Assembly: GCF_914767665.1 (NCBI RefSeq)
Contig: NC_059502.1
Coordinates: 48,714,031 to 48,778,030, forward strand
From: Harmonia axyridis
Taxonomy: Eukaryota; Arthropoda; Insecta; Coleoptera; Coccinellidae
Direction of reading: 5' to 3'
Length of the DNA: 64,000 bases
Positions 43,064-55,908 of this stretch are shown one piece after another; the stretch's first letter is position 1; each line of letters begins with the position of its first letter. The position numbers were made by a program, and so were the translations under genes. The notes under the pieces are model-generated. The model did not search any database, was not told the origin of the DNA, and was given only the letters and a program-made list of their open reading frames with translations.

Positions 43064-43230
43064 TACAGGGTGAGTCTTTGACTTACATAGGAAACACTTT
43101 CTTTCTTTACCATTTTTTTCGATTCGGCTCCGTTAAAAATATACAGGCTGTTGAACATCGATAAAAAAATGTAATTTTCCGTTATATCTCGTAAATGGTT
43201 TTATCGAAGGAAATGATTTTCGGAACATAG
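43064..43230 (+). mobile_element. Terminus of a TACAGGGTGAGTCTTTGAC family
   Basis: TACAGGGTGAGTCTTTGAC at 43064. Reverse-oriented relatives lie at about 44895-45020 (without the tip) and 47700-47793 (ending GACTCACCCGGTATA). They share a GAAA-CACTTTCTTT(C) block and a CGATTCGGC/GCCGAATCG block. Confidence 0.55.
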
Positions 43231-45124
43231 CTTTGCTTGATGTTATGAATCTTCTCCGAACACGAAATGCCATCCACATCTTCCAATTTCATCATTATGA
43301 CTATTAAATGTCATAAAAATAGCAGAAATTCTTAAATGTAAGTTGAATTTTCATTAATGAATATTTGACCATTTCGAGAAATGAAAATATTGCTCATTAA
43401 TTCTCGTATAATGCTTCGTTTTCTAGTATTTTGATCTTGAAAAAATTATCTGTGAAATTCAAAAAATTAGGTACTTTATTTAAATGCAACTTTGTTCTTT
43501 GTTGAATAAAAAACAACAGAAATCAATATTTGCTATGATATCATGTCTCAAATTTTAGAATTGAAGTACCTACTAGCCAACTTAGTTTGAAAATGAAGTT
43601 ATTTGAATAAGCCCACCTCAACTTCTCAATTTGATCACAAATTATTGAGGTTTGGCACATCTCTGATAACATGAAGATACTTACATTAAAATCAACACTC
43701 TGTTTTGAAGAATCAAGATCACTTCCAAGTCCGTGTTTGAAAAAGTTTTCACAAAATATTTCCATTATAACAGGATACCAATCAAGATCTGAAAATTCCG
43801 CAAAAGACTGCTGCTATTGTACGTTACTGTAGGTAATATTCATCAGATCATTTTAGCTTTCATCGATACATACCACTACATACATAGGTACTAGCCAAAT
43901 TCTTATGTAATTGAGATTGAATACTTTCATTCAAAAAAGCCACCAGGACTCATGCTCTTTGTTAAAATAAAATATGACTTTTTTCGATTTTTTTTCGGAA
44001 AAATTAGATGCCTTTAGGATATTGCTCAGAAAACAAATTGAGAACATTCTCAATTTGTTTTCTTTCAACATTGAAAGAATCAGAATATTCAATTTTGGAT
44101 ATTAATATTGAATACTTATAGTTTATTTTCAATGAAAAAATCAAGATGAATCGGGTAGTAGAGTTCAGTTCGGGTGTAGGTACATTATGAAACAAATCAC
44201 AAGTGGAGTCCAAAATATGCATTCTTCGTCATAATATTCTTTCAATTCCATATTTCATATTGATGGTTTCAGAAATATTGATGCAAAGCATAATTTTTAT
44301 ATGAGATAGTTGAAATAAATCAAATACTTCATTTTATTAACGAATTGTTTTCGATGCGAATGAACTACATATTACACAATAATTTATTTTGTATCCATAT
44401 AATTTTTTGAAAAATAGTACTCAAATTTCTTGGAATTATGAACGGGACTTCATATTCTTCATATTCTGTTTAGTTCAGCCAACATTTTAAGTTCAAAATT
44501 CGAATTTTGACAGATGAATATCATTCATTTATTTATGAGGAAATGTGAGGTTGAATAGTAACTCTTGTACGAAAGGAAATAAACAACTATAGGTAAAAAA
44601 ATGAATGCAGATAAATATCCGAGCTAATATGGGTGGTTGCAAGCTCAATTCGTTATTATTATCTTAAATTAAATAGAAAATCGAGAGAAGAATATTCTAT
44701 ATTTTTCATCGCAAACGAAATTAGCTTAATTCATTTATTGTATTACAAATATCACTTCGTTCCACAAATGGAATGTTTAAAGGGAGTTTATAATAGTTTT
44801 TTTGATGAAGTAGACTATTTCCAAGGTTTAAATGGTATATCTTAGGTATGCTAGGAAAAACTAGTGTGTGCCGGTTTTCAGGGGTGGCACTGTTCATTAT
44901 GAAAATTTTAATTGGCTATATCTTTTCATGCAGGCCGAATCGAAAAAAATGGTAAAGGAAAAAGTGTCTCCTTCGACCCAGGAATCTTCGGTTGAAATAT
45001 TTGTACAAGTCAAAGATTCAGATCATATAAAATCATTCTAATTGTATATATGTATATGTGCTGATAGGAGTTCAATAAATTTGAAAATCTATCTTTATGA
45101 ATAATGATGTAATATTTATTTCTT
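43231..45124. other. AT-rich stretch
   Basis: Apart from the family fragment at about 44895-45020 I see nothing assignable. Confidence 0.5.
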
Positions 45125-45610
45125 TATTTCAGTATCGTAATGAGTTCATTACAATTATAAAAACATTGCAGCATCGTTTTCAGTTATATTTTTCGTTTTG
45201 TGGTTATCTCTACTCACTTCCAGTCTTATTAAATTTCATCAAACGTCAATAATTAATATAATATAATTTGGATATAGTGAAATGATATGCAACATTATTT
45301 GCAATTTCTCATAATTCTGGTGGTGTTGAATCGAATTCGTCAGACATAATTCAGGAATTTAATGCGTAATTCTAAATTATTTCAAAATTCGAAGCGTACG
45401 ACTCAAATTTATTTAAATTCCGTAATCTATCAATGTTCGTATCAGTCACACCAATTGCCAAGATACTTTACAAAAGTCACAATATTTCACAAAATTTGAC
45501 TGAAACAGAGAAAATAACTCTTGCTCTCGAAAACTCGCTTCTTCGTCGCTCGTTTTCGAATATCGCATTCGTGTTGGAATAGGAGCCCATTCTGCAATTT
45601 TTAGAAAAAT
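45125..45610 (-). repeat. Interspersed element, reverse-complement copy of 30320-30895
   Basis: It reads from CAGTATCGTAATGAGTTCAT through CAGCATCGTTTTCAG, CGTCAGACATAATTC and CTTCGTCGCTCGTTTTCGAA to ATAGGAGCCCATTCTGCA, matching the 30 kb copy block by block in reverse. Confidence 0.8.
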
Positions 45611-45639
45611 ATACTATTATTACATTGATCACAGAAATA

Positions 45640-46085
45640 TTGGATATATATTTTCCATATATTTTTCTTGAATTTTCTATAATTGATATGATTAGCACAA
45701 AATTTGGCATAGAGCTTGAAATTGTCATTCAATATGAACACCGAAAATATATGATGTAAACTCTTATCGGTTCTTAGCTCACGATAATATTGGGTTATTT
45801 TGTCGATATTTTTCTTGGATTTTCTGTGGTTCTGTAAACGGTATCAACACAAAATTTCGCACGAATCTAGAAATGGTTATTCTACATTTAGATTAGCAAA
45901 ATATCGACCTGATATAATCTGGTGTTCCTCTAGCATTTTCAATAGTTCTGATGACTTTATCATCCTGAAAATTAGCATTGAGCTAGAAATTGTTATTCCG
46001 GATATATTTTTCCCAATTTCATATGGTTGTGGTTATGCCAGCAACACAAATGCGATAGGTTTGAAATTGTTATTTTATCAATGAA
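45640..46085 (+). repeat. Array of the dispersed intronic repeat
   Basis: Three successive diverged modules of about 140 bp, each with ATATT(T/G)-TTCTTG(A/G)ATTTTCT, then GTTCTG and CACAAAATTT(C/G)GCA, then GAAAT(T/G)GTTATTC. Confidence 0.65.
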
Positions 46086-46089
46086 TCAA

Positions 46090-47000
46090 TCAATAATTCA
46101 TTTGTCATAGAAAATTACATTATTTGAGAAAAGGAGAAATGAATTATAACTTGATAAAGTGGACCACACAGTATACAGTATACAAGGCGAAATCGATAAG
46201 ATGCTGGTCACCAATGCTACAAATAGCATGGAAAGGATGTGATGAACAATAACAACAAAAAATAACCACGCGGCCGCGAAGGAGTCAAACAAGCCCCTCA
46301 ACGATTCCAACGAGGGCAGCATGGACGCCAGTATGTGAACAAGCACAGGTGAAGTGGAGTCAACAATCCAGAATACGAATAGACTGAACTGCAAAAGCAG
46401 GCATCCCTCTTTCTCCCAAGACATATTGCTCTGACCGCTCTCCTGAACTTGCGTGTAGAAAATTGCTCAAACTCATCGGGAAGCTCATTCCACATCTGAG
46501 ATGCAGCCACATGGAATTTTATATGGATGACTTCAGTTCTGTGCTGGGCAATAACAATGTTCTCAATATTCCTTGTTCCTAGTGTTGAGAGTGAGCATTG
46601 AACAACCGCCTCAAGTAAGGAGGCCGACCAGTTCTCAGAATCCTCTTTAAAAAACCAAAGTGTGTAATATTCTGTTGTTGTTCATATTGAGAATCGATAA
46701 ATTATTTAAGTGGGGTGTTACATGATCTCTGTAGGGTATCATAAACGCATGCAAGAATTCTGCAATTTTTTTATAGACTCACACAAACTTAGTCAACGAA
46801 TTGCCATAGACCACATATATACGCATAGTCAAATAGCGATAGTACCGAAAAATGACAGAGCTGATATTTTGACTCACTCGATAAAGATGTCCTGAATCGG
46901 TATAACTTCTTAATATCATAGGCAACCCTTAACTCATTTTTAACATGAACCTGGAAAGATAAACCAGAATCCAGGTACAATTCCAAACTCTTCTTTAGAT
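46090..47000 (-). pseudogene. LINE ORF2 C-terminal fragment
   Basis: The minus strand reads LYLDSGLSFQVHV, DIKKLYRFRTSLSSESK and LFDYAYICGLW (near 46985-46800). Further on come RRLFNAHSQ and AASQMWNELPDEFEQFSTRK, then FRRAVRA. This is the thumb and C-terminal end of an insect LINE, with several frame breaks. The RT palm is missing. Confidence 0.75.
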
Positions 47001-47690
47001 ACCTACAGGAGAAATTTAAACCTGATCGGATTTGTATTCACTGAAATTATTTAGTATTGTTTTCAAATATTCACCTTGAATTTTCTGTGCTAAATTGGTA
47101 TTTTCTATCAAAAGCCGATGTCTCAAATGCGTTGATTTTATGATCGCCGAAAATTCAATTCTGTCTATCAATAAACCTGAAATTTGATTTGTTCGTATTT
47201 CGAAAGCCACAGTTAATGGGCAAAATCCGACTAGGGGTTTCGTAAATATGGTCATTGGAAATATTGTTTTCCTGAAAATTTCAAAAAAACCAATTTGATC
47301 AGAATGAAATACTGCATGTAAATATAAAATAACAATTTTAACCTTCGTGCAAAATTTGATGTTAATCGCCGCTAGAACCAGAGATAACTCAAGAAAAATA
47401 TAAAAAAAACATACACAATATATCCCTGACCACAGAAGCCACGGATTTCAGAATTTGGATATAAATATGAAATAACATCTTGGTATAGGTACGAAACATC
47501 AACCTGACTGCACTTTCGGAACTATACAAAAATCCAAGAAGAATATTTGAATATCGGGTTGAGATTTTGCTTATATGAAAACAAAATAACAATTTCAAGC
47601 TTCGTGCGAAATTTCATGTTGATCACATACCAGAATTAGAGAAAATTCGATAAAATTATCGAAAGGAAAATTGAGAATAAATAGTTTCGA
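47001..47690 (-). repeat. Dispersed intronic repeat, mostly reverse copies
   Basis: CTTCGTGC(A/G)AAATTT(G/C)ATGTT, then GAT/AATC plus CCAGAATTAGAGA or AACCAGAGATAA occurs twice (near 47345 and 47600). A plus-strand block with GGGGTTTCGTAAATATGG matches 36790. Confidence 0.6.
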
Positions 47691-48184
47691 CTAGGTTGTG
47701 CGACTATACTAAATGAGAAAAAGAAGCGGAAAAAATAGTAAAGGAAAAAAGTGTTTCTCTTGATATGTACAAGTCAAAGACTCACCCGGTATACTCGCGG
47801 CATTCGAGATTAAAACCTATCCTGAAAATTACAAGTTCAATCTTACCAGTTATCGTTTGAGACCATGCCTGGCTCAAATTTATAAAAAAAAGACTTGACG
47901 GAATATGTTTGGGAATCGGACGTTCAAAGAATTACATGAATACAGGTTTTCTTTAAAAAGTTCGCTAATTTTAGATATTATTGCACAAAAGATACTCAAC
48001 TAGTAAATATGAAATTAAACATTAGATTTCATGTTGATGTCAAAATATTATAATTTCAATGATCAAATAATAAAGAGTCAGTGTTGGCACAGTCAATATG
48101 ATGTGAACTTCAATATTTTCAACCAGATTCCCAATACTTGGTTAAATTGTCGATAATGAAGGACTTAGAAATGTCGAATTGTTT
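47691..48184. other. Spacer with a GACTCACCCGGTATA transposon end
   Basis: The terminus lies at 47779-47793. The remainder is AT-rich with no gene. Confidence 0.45.
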
Positions 48185-48330
48185 CCTTATTTTATTTTTA
48201 TAATAATAATAATAATAAAGTTTATTTGCTTTCAACACAACCTAATATAATGTTCTATAAAATATTTCAAATAAACATGATGAACACAGGCTCACTAGAG
48301 GTTCCCTGTTAGTTCTGACTATATGGCTAT
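48185..48330 (-). mobile_element. LINE 3'-tail fragment with (TAA)n
   Basis: A (TAA)n run at 48200-48219 precedes AAGTTTATTTGCTTTCAACACAACC and ATAAACATGATGAACACAGGCTC. This resembles the 3' UTR of the minus-strand LINE at 24577-24660 (ATAGTTTATTGTGACATAAAC, ATGAATCGCAGAGGCTG). Confidence 0.5.
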
Positions 48331-51300
48331 GACTGTTTCTAGTATTTTTCCTTGGGGTTATTGTGATTACAGATGGATGGCTGGCCGGACGGAAAGATAA
48401 TTGTATTTGACCAATGGGTCATACCGAGGTCATACCTTATCATTTCGAGACGATTCTTGGCTCAAAATACGAAAAACATAGACATCGTAATGAAATTGTA
48501 TAGGTACGAGCGCTCGAAAATTACCTCATTTCATGATGTCAATTGGTATTGAACAAAATTGAAGCTTTGGATTAAATTGCTGAATAGATATATCAGAAAA
48601 CATGATCATAGAGATGAAGAGGTGATATTTAACAGCCTTACAGTATCATCTGCAATAAAGGTATGGTGTATGTCCCTCCTTGAAGAAAACTGTACATTGC
48701 TCAACAGTTTATTCACGTAATTGGAACTGATCAGTTATATGTGGTTGAGTATCATGAATTACAGTTTAAACGAAATTTGAATTCTTGCATTTCCCACTTT
48801 CATCACAAATTTGGTGATATCATCTTATGAAAACGAATGTGGAAATTAGATCGAACCACTTATCTACGAAAGCAATAATCGCTTCTAATGAGGCAGGTGT
48901 GAAATTGCCTGGTAGATGGGCTTTCTGATTGATAATTGTGGCTGTTAGTTCCTACTAATTTCAAATGAAGAATTATTGCAGTTTAACTTGTAAGTGTTCA
49001 AGAATAAATGCGGATAATTTGGCACGTAATCTACCGTGCCATATTCGAGTAGAACGAAAAACTGTTCAATTACTTTCTGATGAATTACTTTTCTCTGGGA
49101 CCTGTGCCAAACTGTTTCAATCCGAAGACTACCATAGAAATTCTAATGTATTATTTTTCACAAATAACTTTTTTCACTAATTCACTTATATGCTTAATTA
49201 CACTTTTTTGTGTACTGTTCTCGATACAAGAATTGTGAGAATTAATACTTCATCGGACTAATTCGGAAGAAGTAAATACGTTATTTTATTGATCAATAAA
49301 CATAATATATTTCGATCAATTTGCTTTCATACTCAGAAATAATATTTTTCATTAGCCATGATTTCGTTAGAACCAATAAATGGAATTTAGTAATGTTTGG
49401 AAATATACTTCGGAGTAGTTTATAATCCAATATTATTCGAACATCTACTGAATGATTTTTTCGTTCATACTAGTCTAAGAGCCAGACCACACATATTTTA
49501 GGAAAGCCTAAAATTTTCTCAGTGAGTCTGTTGTACCTACCAATCATGATGTGAGGGCTAGCTAAGTGCGGTTGCGGTGGCCTCAGCTACATATCAGGAG
49601 CGACAGGTGTGAAAATTTCGTGAACTAAAAGTAATTATTACCGCACACAGGAAAATATCTGTCATCCAGGGTTTGGATTGAAATATGCATCTGGCATAAC
49701 GAGACACGTTGAGTGTTGAATTCTTCGTTTTTTCTTGAATCGAATGATGTATGACCATTCAGAAAAAATGTTGTCTGCTTTCTTCCTTTGAAATTATGGT
49801 TGATCTCCTTATTCTTTGAATATGAATTTGAAATGCGCTGTTATGAGCCTCCAAATTTCCAAAAATGAACCATTTTGATATGTTTTTTTTCTTTGAAAAA
49901 AAGAATCTATCACTGAATGAATCAAATTTTAAAGATTTGATTTATTTAAATTCATAGGTCGAGTGATTAACATCGCATTCATTATTACATTTCGTTGTTT
50001 TATAGGTGATTAAATTTCACATCTTCCAATATTAATATAAATAATAGACGTTTCGTTAGATATCTTTGTATTTGTTTTCCTCGTTTCATTCGAAAAGCCC
50101 TCTAAGCAAAGGTTTCTTCTCCTAATTAAAATATTTATGTGGAACTTAGTGAACAAGAATAGTGTTCTTCATAATATGTATACAAGAATTATTATTATAA
50201 CTGATAAACGATAAAACTTTACTTTAAATATCAAAATAGTACTATTCAGGACATGAAATTATATCTATAGTAAATATCTCTAAAATAATCAAAAAATGAA
50301 ATGTGTTTCGCGGTTTGTTTCTTCTTCAAGGGAATATTTCTAGATGTTCCGAAATCATGAACGGATATATACGTACTTGATGATGAAATTCTTCCAGCCG
50401 ACATTCATGAATACCGGATATTTTCCTTACTAAAACATAAACGTATTGCATGATAATAATTTATCTATAAATATGGTTTCTTGATTTTCCGGCCATATTC
50501 AAGGATAGCCGAAACACTTCAGATTGTCGAAACAAAGGAGATATTCTACCAGATGTGACACACCAATTTAATTTGGCGGAATTCCAAATGTGAAATTCAA
50601 ATATTGCAACATCGCTATCGAACTCAGTACAGGATATAATGTTTCATATAAAATAATTGAGCCGTTGTGATTCCGAATATAATTATTTTTGATGTGTACA
50701 TGAATTTTTAGAGGTTTTATGATTATTTTTCAGGGATGTTTACGAGAAAGAGTTCGCTTCCGAAAATTTTGATACTTCTGGATGGTGACGATGGAATCAA
50801 AAATTAATTCACAATTTAGAGCTTTTTTCGGAAACATTAAAACCCCAAAACGGTTACTATAGCATTTAATCCCACTAGTTCGAGAACCCGATCTGTGAAT
50901 TTTAAAGGCTGAAGATCAAGAAGTTGAAATTACACTCCTCATAGATGTTTAGGGCCGATTCTACAGGTTACCCTCAAATCATAAGCTTAACGAAGCTTGG
51001 GTTAGACTAAGTGTAACTTGAATCGTTGACTGCAATTGTGTCAATTCGCTCTGAGAACTGCTGACTAGCAATTTTTCCGAACTACCCACATCTTCACTCT
51101 GTGGAAAAAGAGTTACTATAGATGAAGGGTTCTACTTTTGTATATATCTATGGGAGTTACCAAGAGCAGGGAATTGAAGAGAGAAATGAGAAATTGTGTC
51201 CAAAAGCGTAAGAAAGACATTTTCTATCATCAAATTACCAATACATGCCAGGTAATAAAAGAAAAATTTTGAAACTGATTCAGTACCAAGTGTATTCAAT

Positions 51301-51432
51301 ATCCCAAAACATTTGAAGAAGAGCGTAAAATAACTTGTATCTAAGTGAAATCTGAATCTAAATTATTTTATTCTAATGACTGACTTTTATATTTTAGACG
51401 GCTACTGGAGTTGTTGAAGAAGCAAAGGATAT
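48331..51432. other. 3.1 kb AT-rich stretch
   Basis: A block near 48370-48400 with a GGATGGCTGGCCGGACGG motif belongs with similar scraps at 32160 and 39560. The ORF at 48965-49180 (71 codons) matches nothing I know. Otherwise I see nothing. Confidence 0.45.
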
Positions 51433-51472
51433 GGATTTAAGTATCCGCTAATCTTGGCGGATACTTAAATCC
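51433..51472. repeat. Perfect 16-bp hairpin
   Basis: Arms 51433-51448 (GGATTTAAGTATCCGC) and 51457-51472 are exact reverse complements around an 8-nt loop. Confidence 0.85.
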
Positions 51473-51529
51473 ACTAGTTCAGCAACATAATCTACTATAG
51501 CAATAACTTTCCCAAAACTTGAAGATTTA

Positions 51530-52410
51530 AATATGAAATCAGATGTTAGTTTACCATTTACACCAAAAACATTCAGAGATAGTAAAGATTCAAATAGGTA
51601 TCCTGATGTCAATTTACCATCTATATCTACAGCAACACCAAAATCATTTGTTGATAGTGCAGCTCAAATTTCAGAACTGTTTTAAGAGACTGTTTGAAGG
51701 GAAAATTGAATACACTGCTACAAAAAGTTAGGAGTAGAGATGTTTAGGTTTCAAATATGAAAGAAGTAATGAATGAAATTAAAAAGGGTGGATATAGGTA
51801 GTGTTGAAAAATTGTATGAAGTTTTGAAGAACTATTTTGAAGCTAATTTGAAAGCTCATATTTGAAAGTCACCTGGAAGTTTAAACTGAAGGGTAATCCA
51901 GAACTTCAGTTCAAAAATTGAATTAGGAAATTATGAGTAAATATTTTTAATTTCCAGAGGTATACCTATAGCCTCTGGAACTTGTTTTGTTCAAAAAGAT
52001 TGATAATGATTTTGGTGAATATCCAGGACAAAGGAGATATTCTTCAATGATGAAGGAATTTGCACTTTATTTCTATTCACCCAAAGCGTTCAATTTCACT
52101 TCATGCATCACATATCGTAAATTTTTTAGAGAAACAAAGCCTTAGTGAGTAAAGGGGAGTTAAGGAAAACAAAACAAAATTTGAAACGAATTTTAGCGAA
52201 TAGAGCTATAAAATATTTTTCAGCAAAAATAGAGCTCTTCACCTCTGCACACACTGTAAATAATGAATTTATTCCAGAGGAACTATATGAAGTTCAAATC
52301 ATCAAAAAAAATTTAAATATATCCTTGAAATTTAGAATGCAACATCAATCTGAACTAATTAATGATGAACTTCATGGAAGATCGGCAACCATCAGACAAA
52401 ATGTCTGAAC
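51530..52410 (+). pseudogene. Decayed coding region, possibly P-element/THAP9-like
   Basis: Plus-strand frames keep protein-like composition with few long gaps. DNDFGEYPGQRRYSSMMKEF followed by ALYFYSPKAF (52005-52085) resembles the block K-YP-ELK-FALTLYFYSP-AY that follows the coiled coil in P-element-like transposases. The last ORF (52145-52408) is Lys-rich with IPEELYEVQ, but in the order seen it does not align collinearly. The assignment is weak. Stops and frameshifts are numerous. Confidence 0.35.
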
Positions 52411-53722
52411 TCATTTCATTTAATAATTGTTAAAATTTATAGTTTTGTGTTTATAATTGTCTTCATTAAAAATATTTGAAAAAATTGATTTTGGTTTTTG
52501 GAAAGCGTTCAGTGTTACTTTGAATATTAGAGAAAATTATTCAAATCTTACGAATAAGTATGTATAATAGATTATGATAAAATGAATGTAAATTTCAAAC
52601 ATATTTCTTCTTTTTATATACAATTTACACCAATCCTGAATAAATTTTGAATGAACTATTTTTTTATTTTTCTTCATAGTTAGGCATGTCGAATATAGAA
52701 ATTCCAAATATTAAAACAAACAGATATAAATATGATTAAATTCTGAAAAATAAGATTCACGTCACACAAGCAGACCTTATGATTTGAAAGCTAACAGTGG
52801 AATCTGCCCTTAATAAGATAGTGTGATTGATGTATTAAGTTGTTTATGTAGTCAAATGAACGATTGTCGTCAATTGCATAGCTGTACTGTATGACATTCT
52901 TCGAATAAATTTTCTTCGTGAACACAGAGCTTGTTACCCTATTTGAGATATTTGGTCGTGTCTGGCGTAAAAGCTTTGCTGAGATGTCCTCACAAAACCT
53001 TGAGAGTACATCATCGTTGATTGTTTACCCAATAGAGATACCTAAGTAGAGATGTACAAATATACATAGATTAGTGTAATTGTACCTATCTATTAATGAT
53101 GAGTGATATCTTACAAAGTATTGAACTTGATCGAGTTGAGAAAGCAGGAATAAAGTGAACTGAATCAACGAATACGAAGGTCGATTATTTGATGAATTCA
53201 TTGATATGTTACAGGTATACTAGATTGCATATGTGAATTCGGTGAAGGATGAAAAGAAGAAAGAAACCATATATTGAATATAGTAACCTTCAAGAATGAA
53301 TTAATTAGTAAATTTACTTTAGGTATTCTTATATACCTACCTACCTATATCATATACCTAACGTCCTACCGAATGCTATAGTCCAAAAATATAGAGCATG
53401 ATTATTGAAAAAAAAAAATGCGATTTTGATTTTCAATCAGTAATTGAATGAGAAATTAAACATCGAAGTCAGTCAGTCAGAGATGTAAGTAATCGAAAAT
53501 CATATAATAGTCATTCAAGCAATTCCAGGTCAGTTCTGAAAACCAATTATTATTAAATAACGAAGATGCTAATTCCAGTAGGTACAGTGATTTAATGAAA
53601 CAGTGGCGACAATTCGTTCGAATTGAGCATAAAAATGGCGAACCATATGGCTCTACCATAGAACTGAACTGAACTGACTCTTTTTCGAATTCAAAATTAT
53701 TGGGCCTGATAGTATTTGATTG
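52411..53722. other. AT-rich stretch
   Basis: A short ACCTACCTACCTAT run lies near 53337. No genes seen. Confidence 0.5.
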
Positions 53723-53724
53723 TA

Positions 53725-53800
53725 AAGAGTGTTTTTTTTAGAGCTATAGAACTTAAATAGAATTAAAATTGTGATTTCTCACCTCTGCTCCGTCAATAAA
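53725..53800 (+). mobile_element. Orphan mariner terminus
   Basis: TAAAGAGTGTTTTTTTTAGA, then GCTATAGAACTT, closely matches the left end of the mariner at 40256 (TAAAGGGTGTTTTTTTTAGA, then GTTGTAAAACTT). No partner end is seen. Confidence 0.65.
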
Positions 53801-54655
53801 TAGCTTTATAATTGATACTCATATTATCCGATTGATGAGGTTTACAACATTTACAAATGTGAAATACCTATTCAATACCACAACTCCAATAGTAGAATAC
53901 ATTGACATTACATATTGGATATTATTAATTTCATGACAACAATGAGCTATATCTAGAGCTTCCTCTTGACATATTTAAATTGTACCAACATATTTTCTGC
54001 AATCAATCAAAAATTATAATCAAGTCTTAAATGAAGTTCTTATAGCTTCTTTCCAGAAGTAGACGTAAAAGAGTGTAGTTATGGAACTTCTTATTTTGCT
54101 TCCGAGTGTATCGAATGTGCATCTTTGTAAAAACGTTCACAATTTTGATAAAATATAATGTGAGTAAGCAGTTTGGGCTCTATATTGCCCCAGAAGAGAT
54201 TAAGCTTTTTCAGATAAGTGGTGCACGTTTAGCATGCCTAACCTAAAAGTGAAACTTCCGATATGATATTTCCATATCGCGCGTTTTACTAGCCCGATGT
54301 TGATGAATGTTGGTATGGGTCTTTGGATCGGATAGTAAGAGGGGCCATAAACATTTCAGTTCGTTAGGATATACCTTGCTCAGGCGTAAACTTGAAATAA
54401 CCAGGATCTCAGTAGTTTGCGTTATATGGAATTTGATATGGGTATTCAGGTTCCATAGGAATTTCAGTTCTTTTCGATCCACGCTATACCTACATCGCGC
54501 ATGCGTATACTAATGTATAATGCCACACTCAAGGGAAGTTTTATTTGTCATTGTAACCCCATCTCATCCAAAATATTCGAAATATTTTTTGAATTCATAA
54601 CCAGCAAATTTTGGGGAAGTGAATAGTTTTTTAGAATCATAATATTAGGGTCTTA
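53801..54655. other. AT-rich stretch
   Basis: The short ORFs near 54243-54513 lie in a GC-richer patch with no recognisable family. Confidence 0.45.
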
Positions 54656-54657
54656 TA

Positions 54658-55098
54658 CAGGGTGTCCCGTAAACCGACGTCAACACGGCGCATGCTGAAA
54701 GCTTAGGTCATGCTCGGTCAGAATGTCCAAATTTGATATTGGTAAAAGTGTCTTAGTTTTCGAGATATCTACAGTTTTATGAAAATCGTTAAATTCTACA
54801 CCTAAGTCATTGTTCTGAGTACCACAGCTACAAATGTTGGTGTTTTGTGATTCTCCTTTCGATCGAAAATTACAGACGATACAGACTACCCAACATGACA
54901 AAAATTTTTCGCAAGGTACGGTATACGCTCAAAAATACGGAATCTACACCTTATTAATTGTTCTGAGTATAGAACAATGATGTAAGGTGGAGATTTTGAT
55001 GATTTTCATAAAACACTTTTACTGAAATCAAATTAGGATATGGAATGACCTAAGCTACCAGCATGAGCCGGTTCGGCGTCGGTTTATGGAACACCCTG
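54658..55098. mobile_element. 441-bp MITE, TA-flanked
   Basis: CAGGGTGTCCCGTAAACCGA at the left and its near-complement at the right (CAGGGTGTTCCATAAACCGA in reverse) are flanked by TA. The pairing continues for roughly 150 bp (AGCTTAGGTCAT, ACACTTTTAC/GTAAAAGTGT). No ORF. Confidence 0.88.
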
Positions 55099-55100
55099 TA

Positions 55101-55906
55101 TATGTATACTATTAACAAATTCAATGGTTCTGAAAGCTTCGACATCACTCGGAATGAAAATTAAAAATCTCAGATGTTTTTTAAGTTCGTTTTTCTATTA
55201 TTCCAAGTTCATTCTTGGGGTAAATTCGATTCTCATCTCTTTACTCATATTATTATTGTTGAGTTATGAGATTATGAACTACATGGTAAATATTATTGTT
55301 GGCTATTGCAATATCAAAACGTTGAAAATTGTATCATGATGAAAAATGTGCACGCTGTCTTGAGATATGATGACTCAATAACGGACGATATCACTGAATT
55401 TTTTGATGATTACCCTTATAAGTATCAGGACCAAACAGAAAAAGTGCCCTGAGTGGCAATTCTGATTTCACTTTGAATTGAAATTCATATTGTTTTTGGA
55501 AAATAGTTTCATGTTTTCATATCAACAGAAACTGAAAGGGTGGATAAGAATATCCTAATCTGAAGAGTTGAAAGCATTCCCTCGTCTTATCTGAAGATAA
55601 CAGGATGCTTTCAAACATAATTCTTTGATTGAAGGTTTTATCGTGCTATTTCATTCTTTAATGACACCCTTTGAATTCATGTTGTTGATAATCGTGTTCT
55701 GGAATTTGTACCTCAGCTATGAATATTCCGGTCTCCGATATTTACTGAATACTTTCGAGATAAGTGTAATACCACATATTCATACACATATATTAAATTC
55801 ATTTGATGCAATTTGGAAATTCAAGAATGAATTTTAATATTCATATTTATTTTTAATGTCTTTCAAAAAATTCTCAGAACAGAATTTCTTCAGGGTACAA
55901 TAAATA
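55101..55906. other. AT-rich stretch
   Basis: A weak inverted repeat (GTTGAAAGCATTCC with GGATGCTTTCAAAC) lies at 55567-55616. No genes. Confidence 0.45.
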
Positions 55907-55908
55907 TA

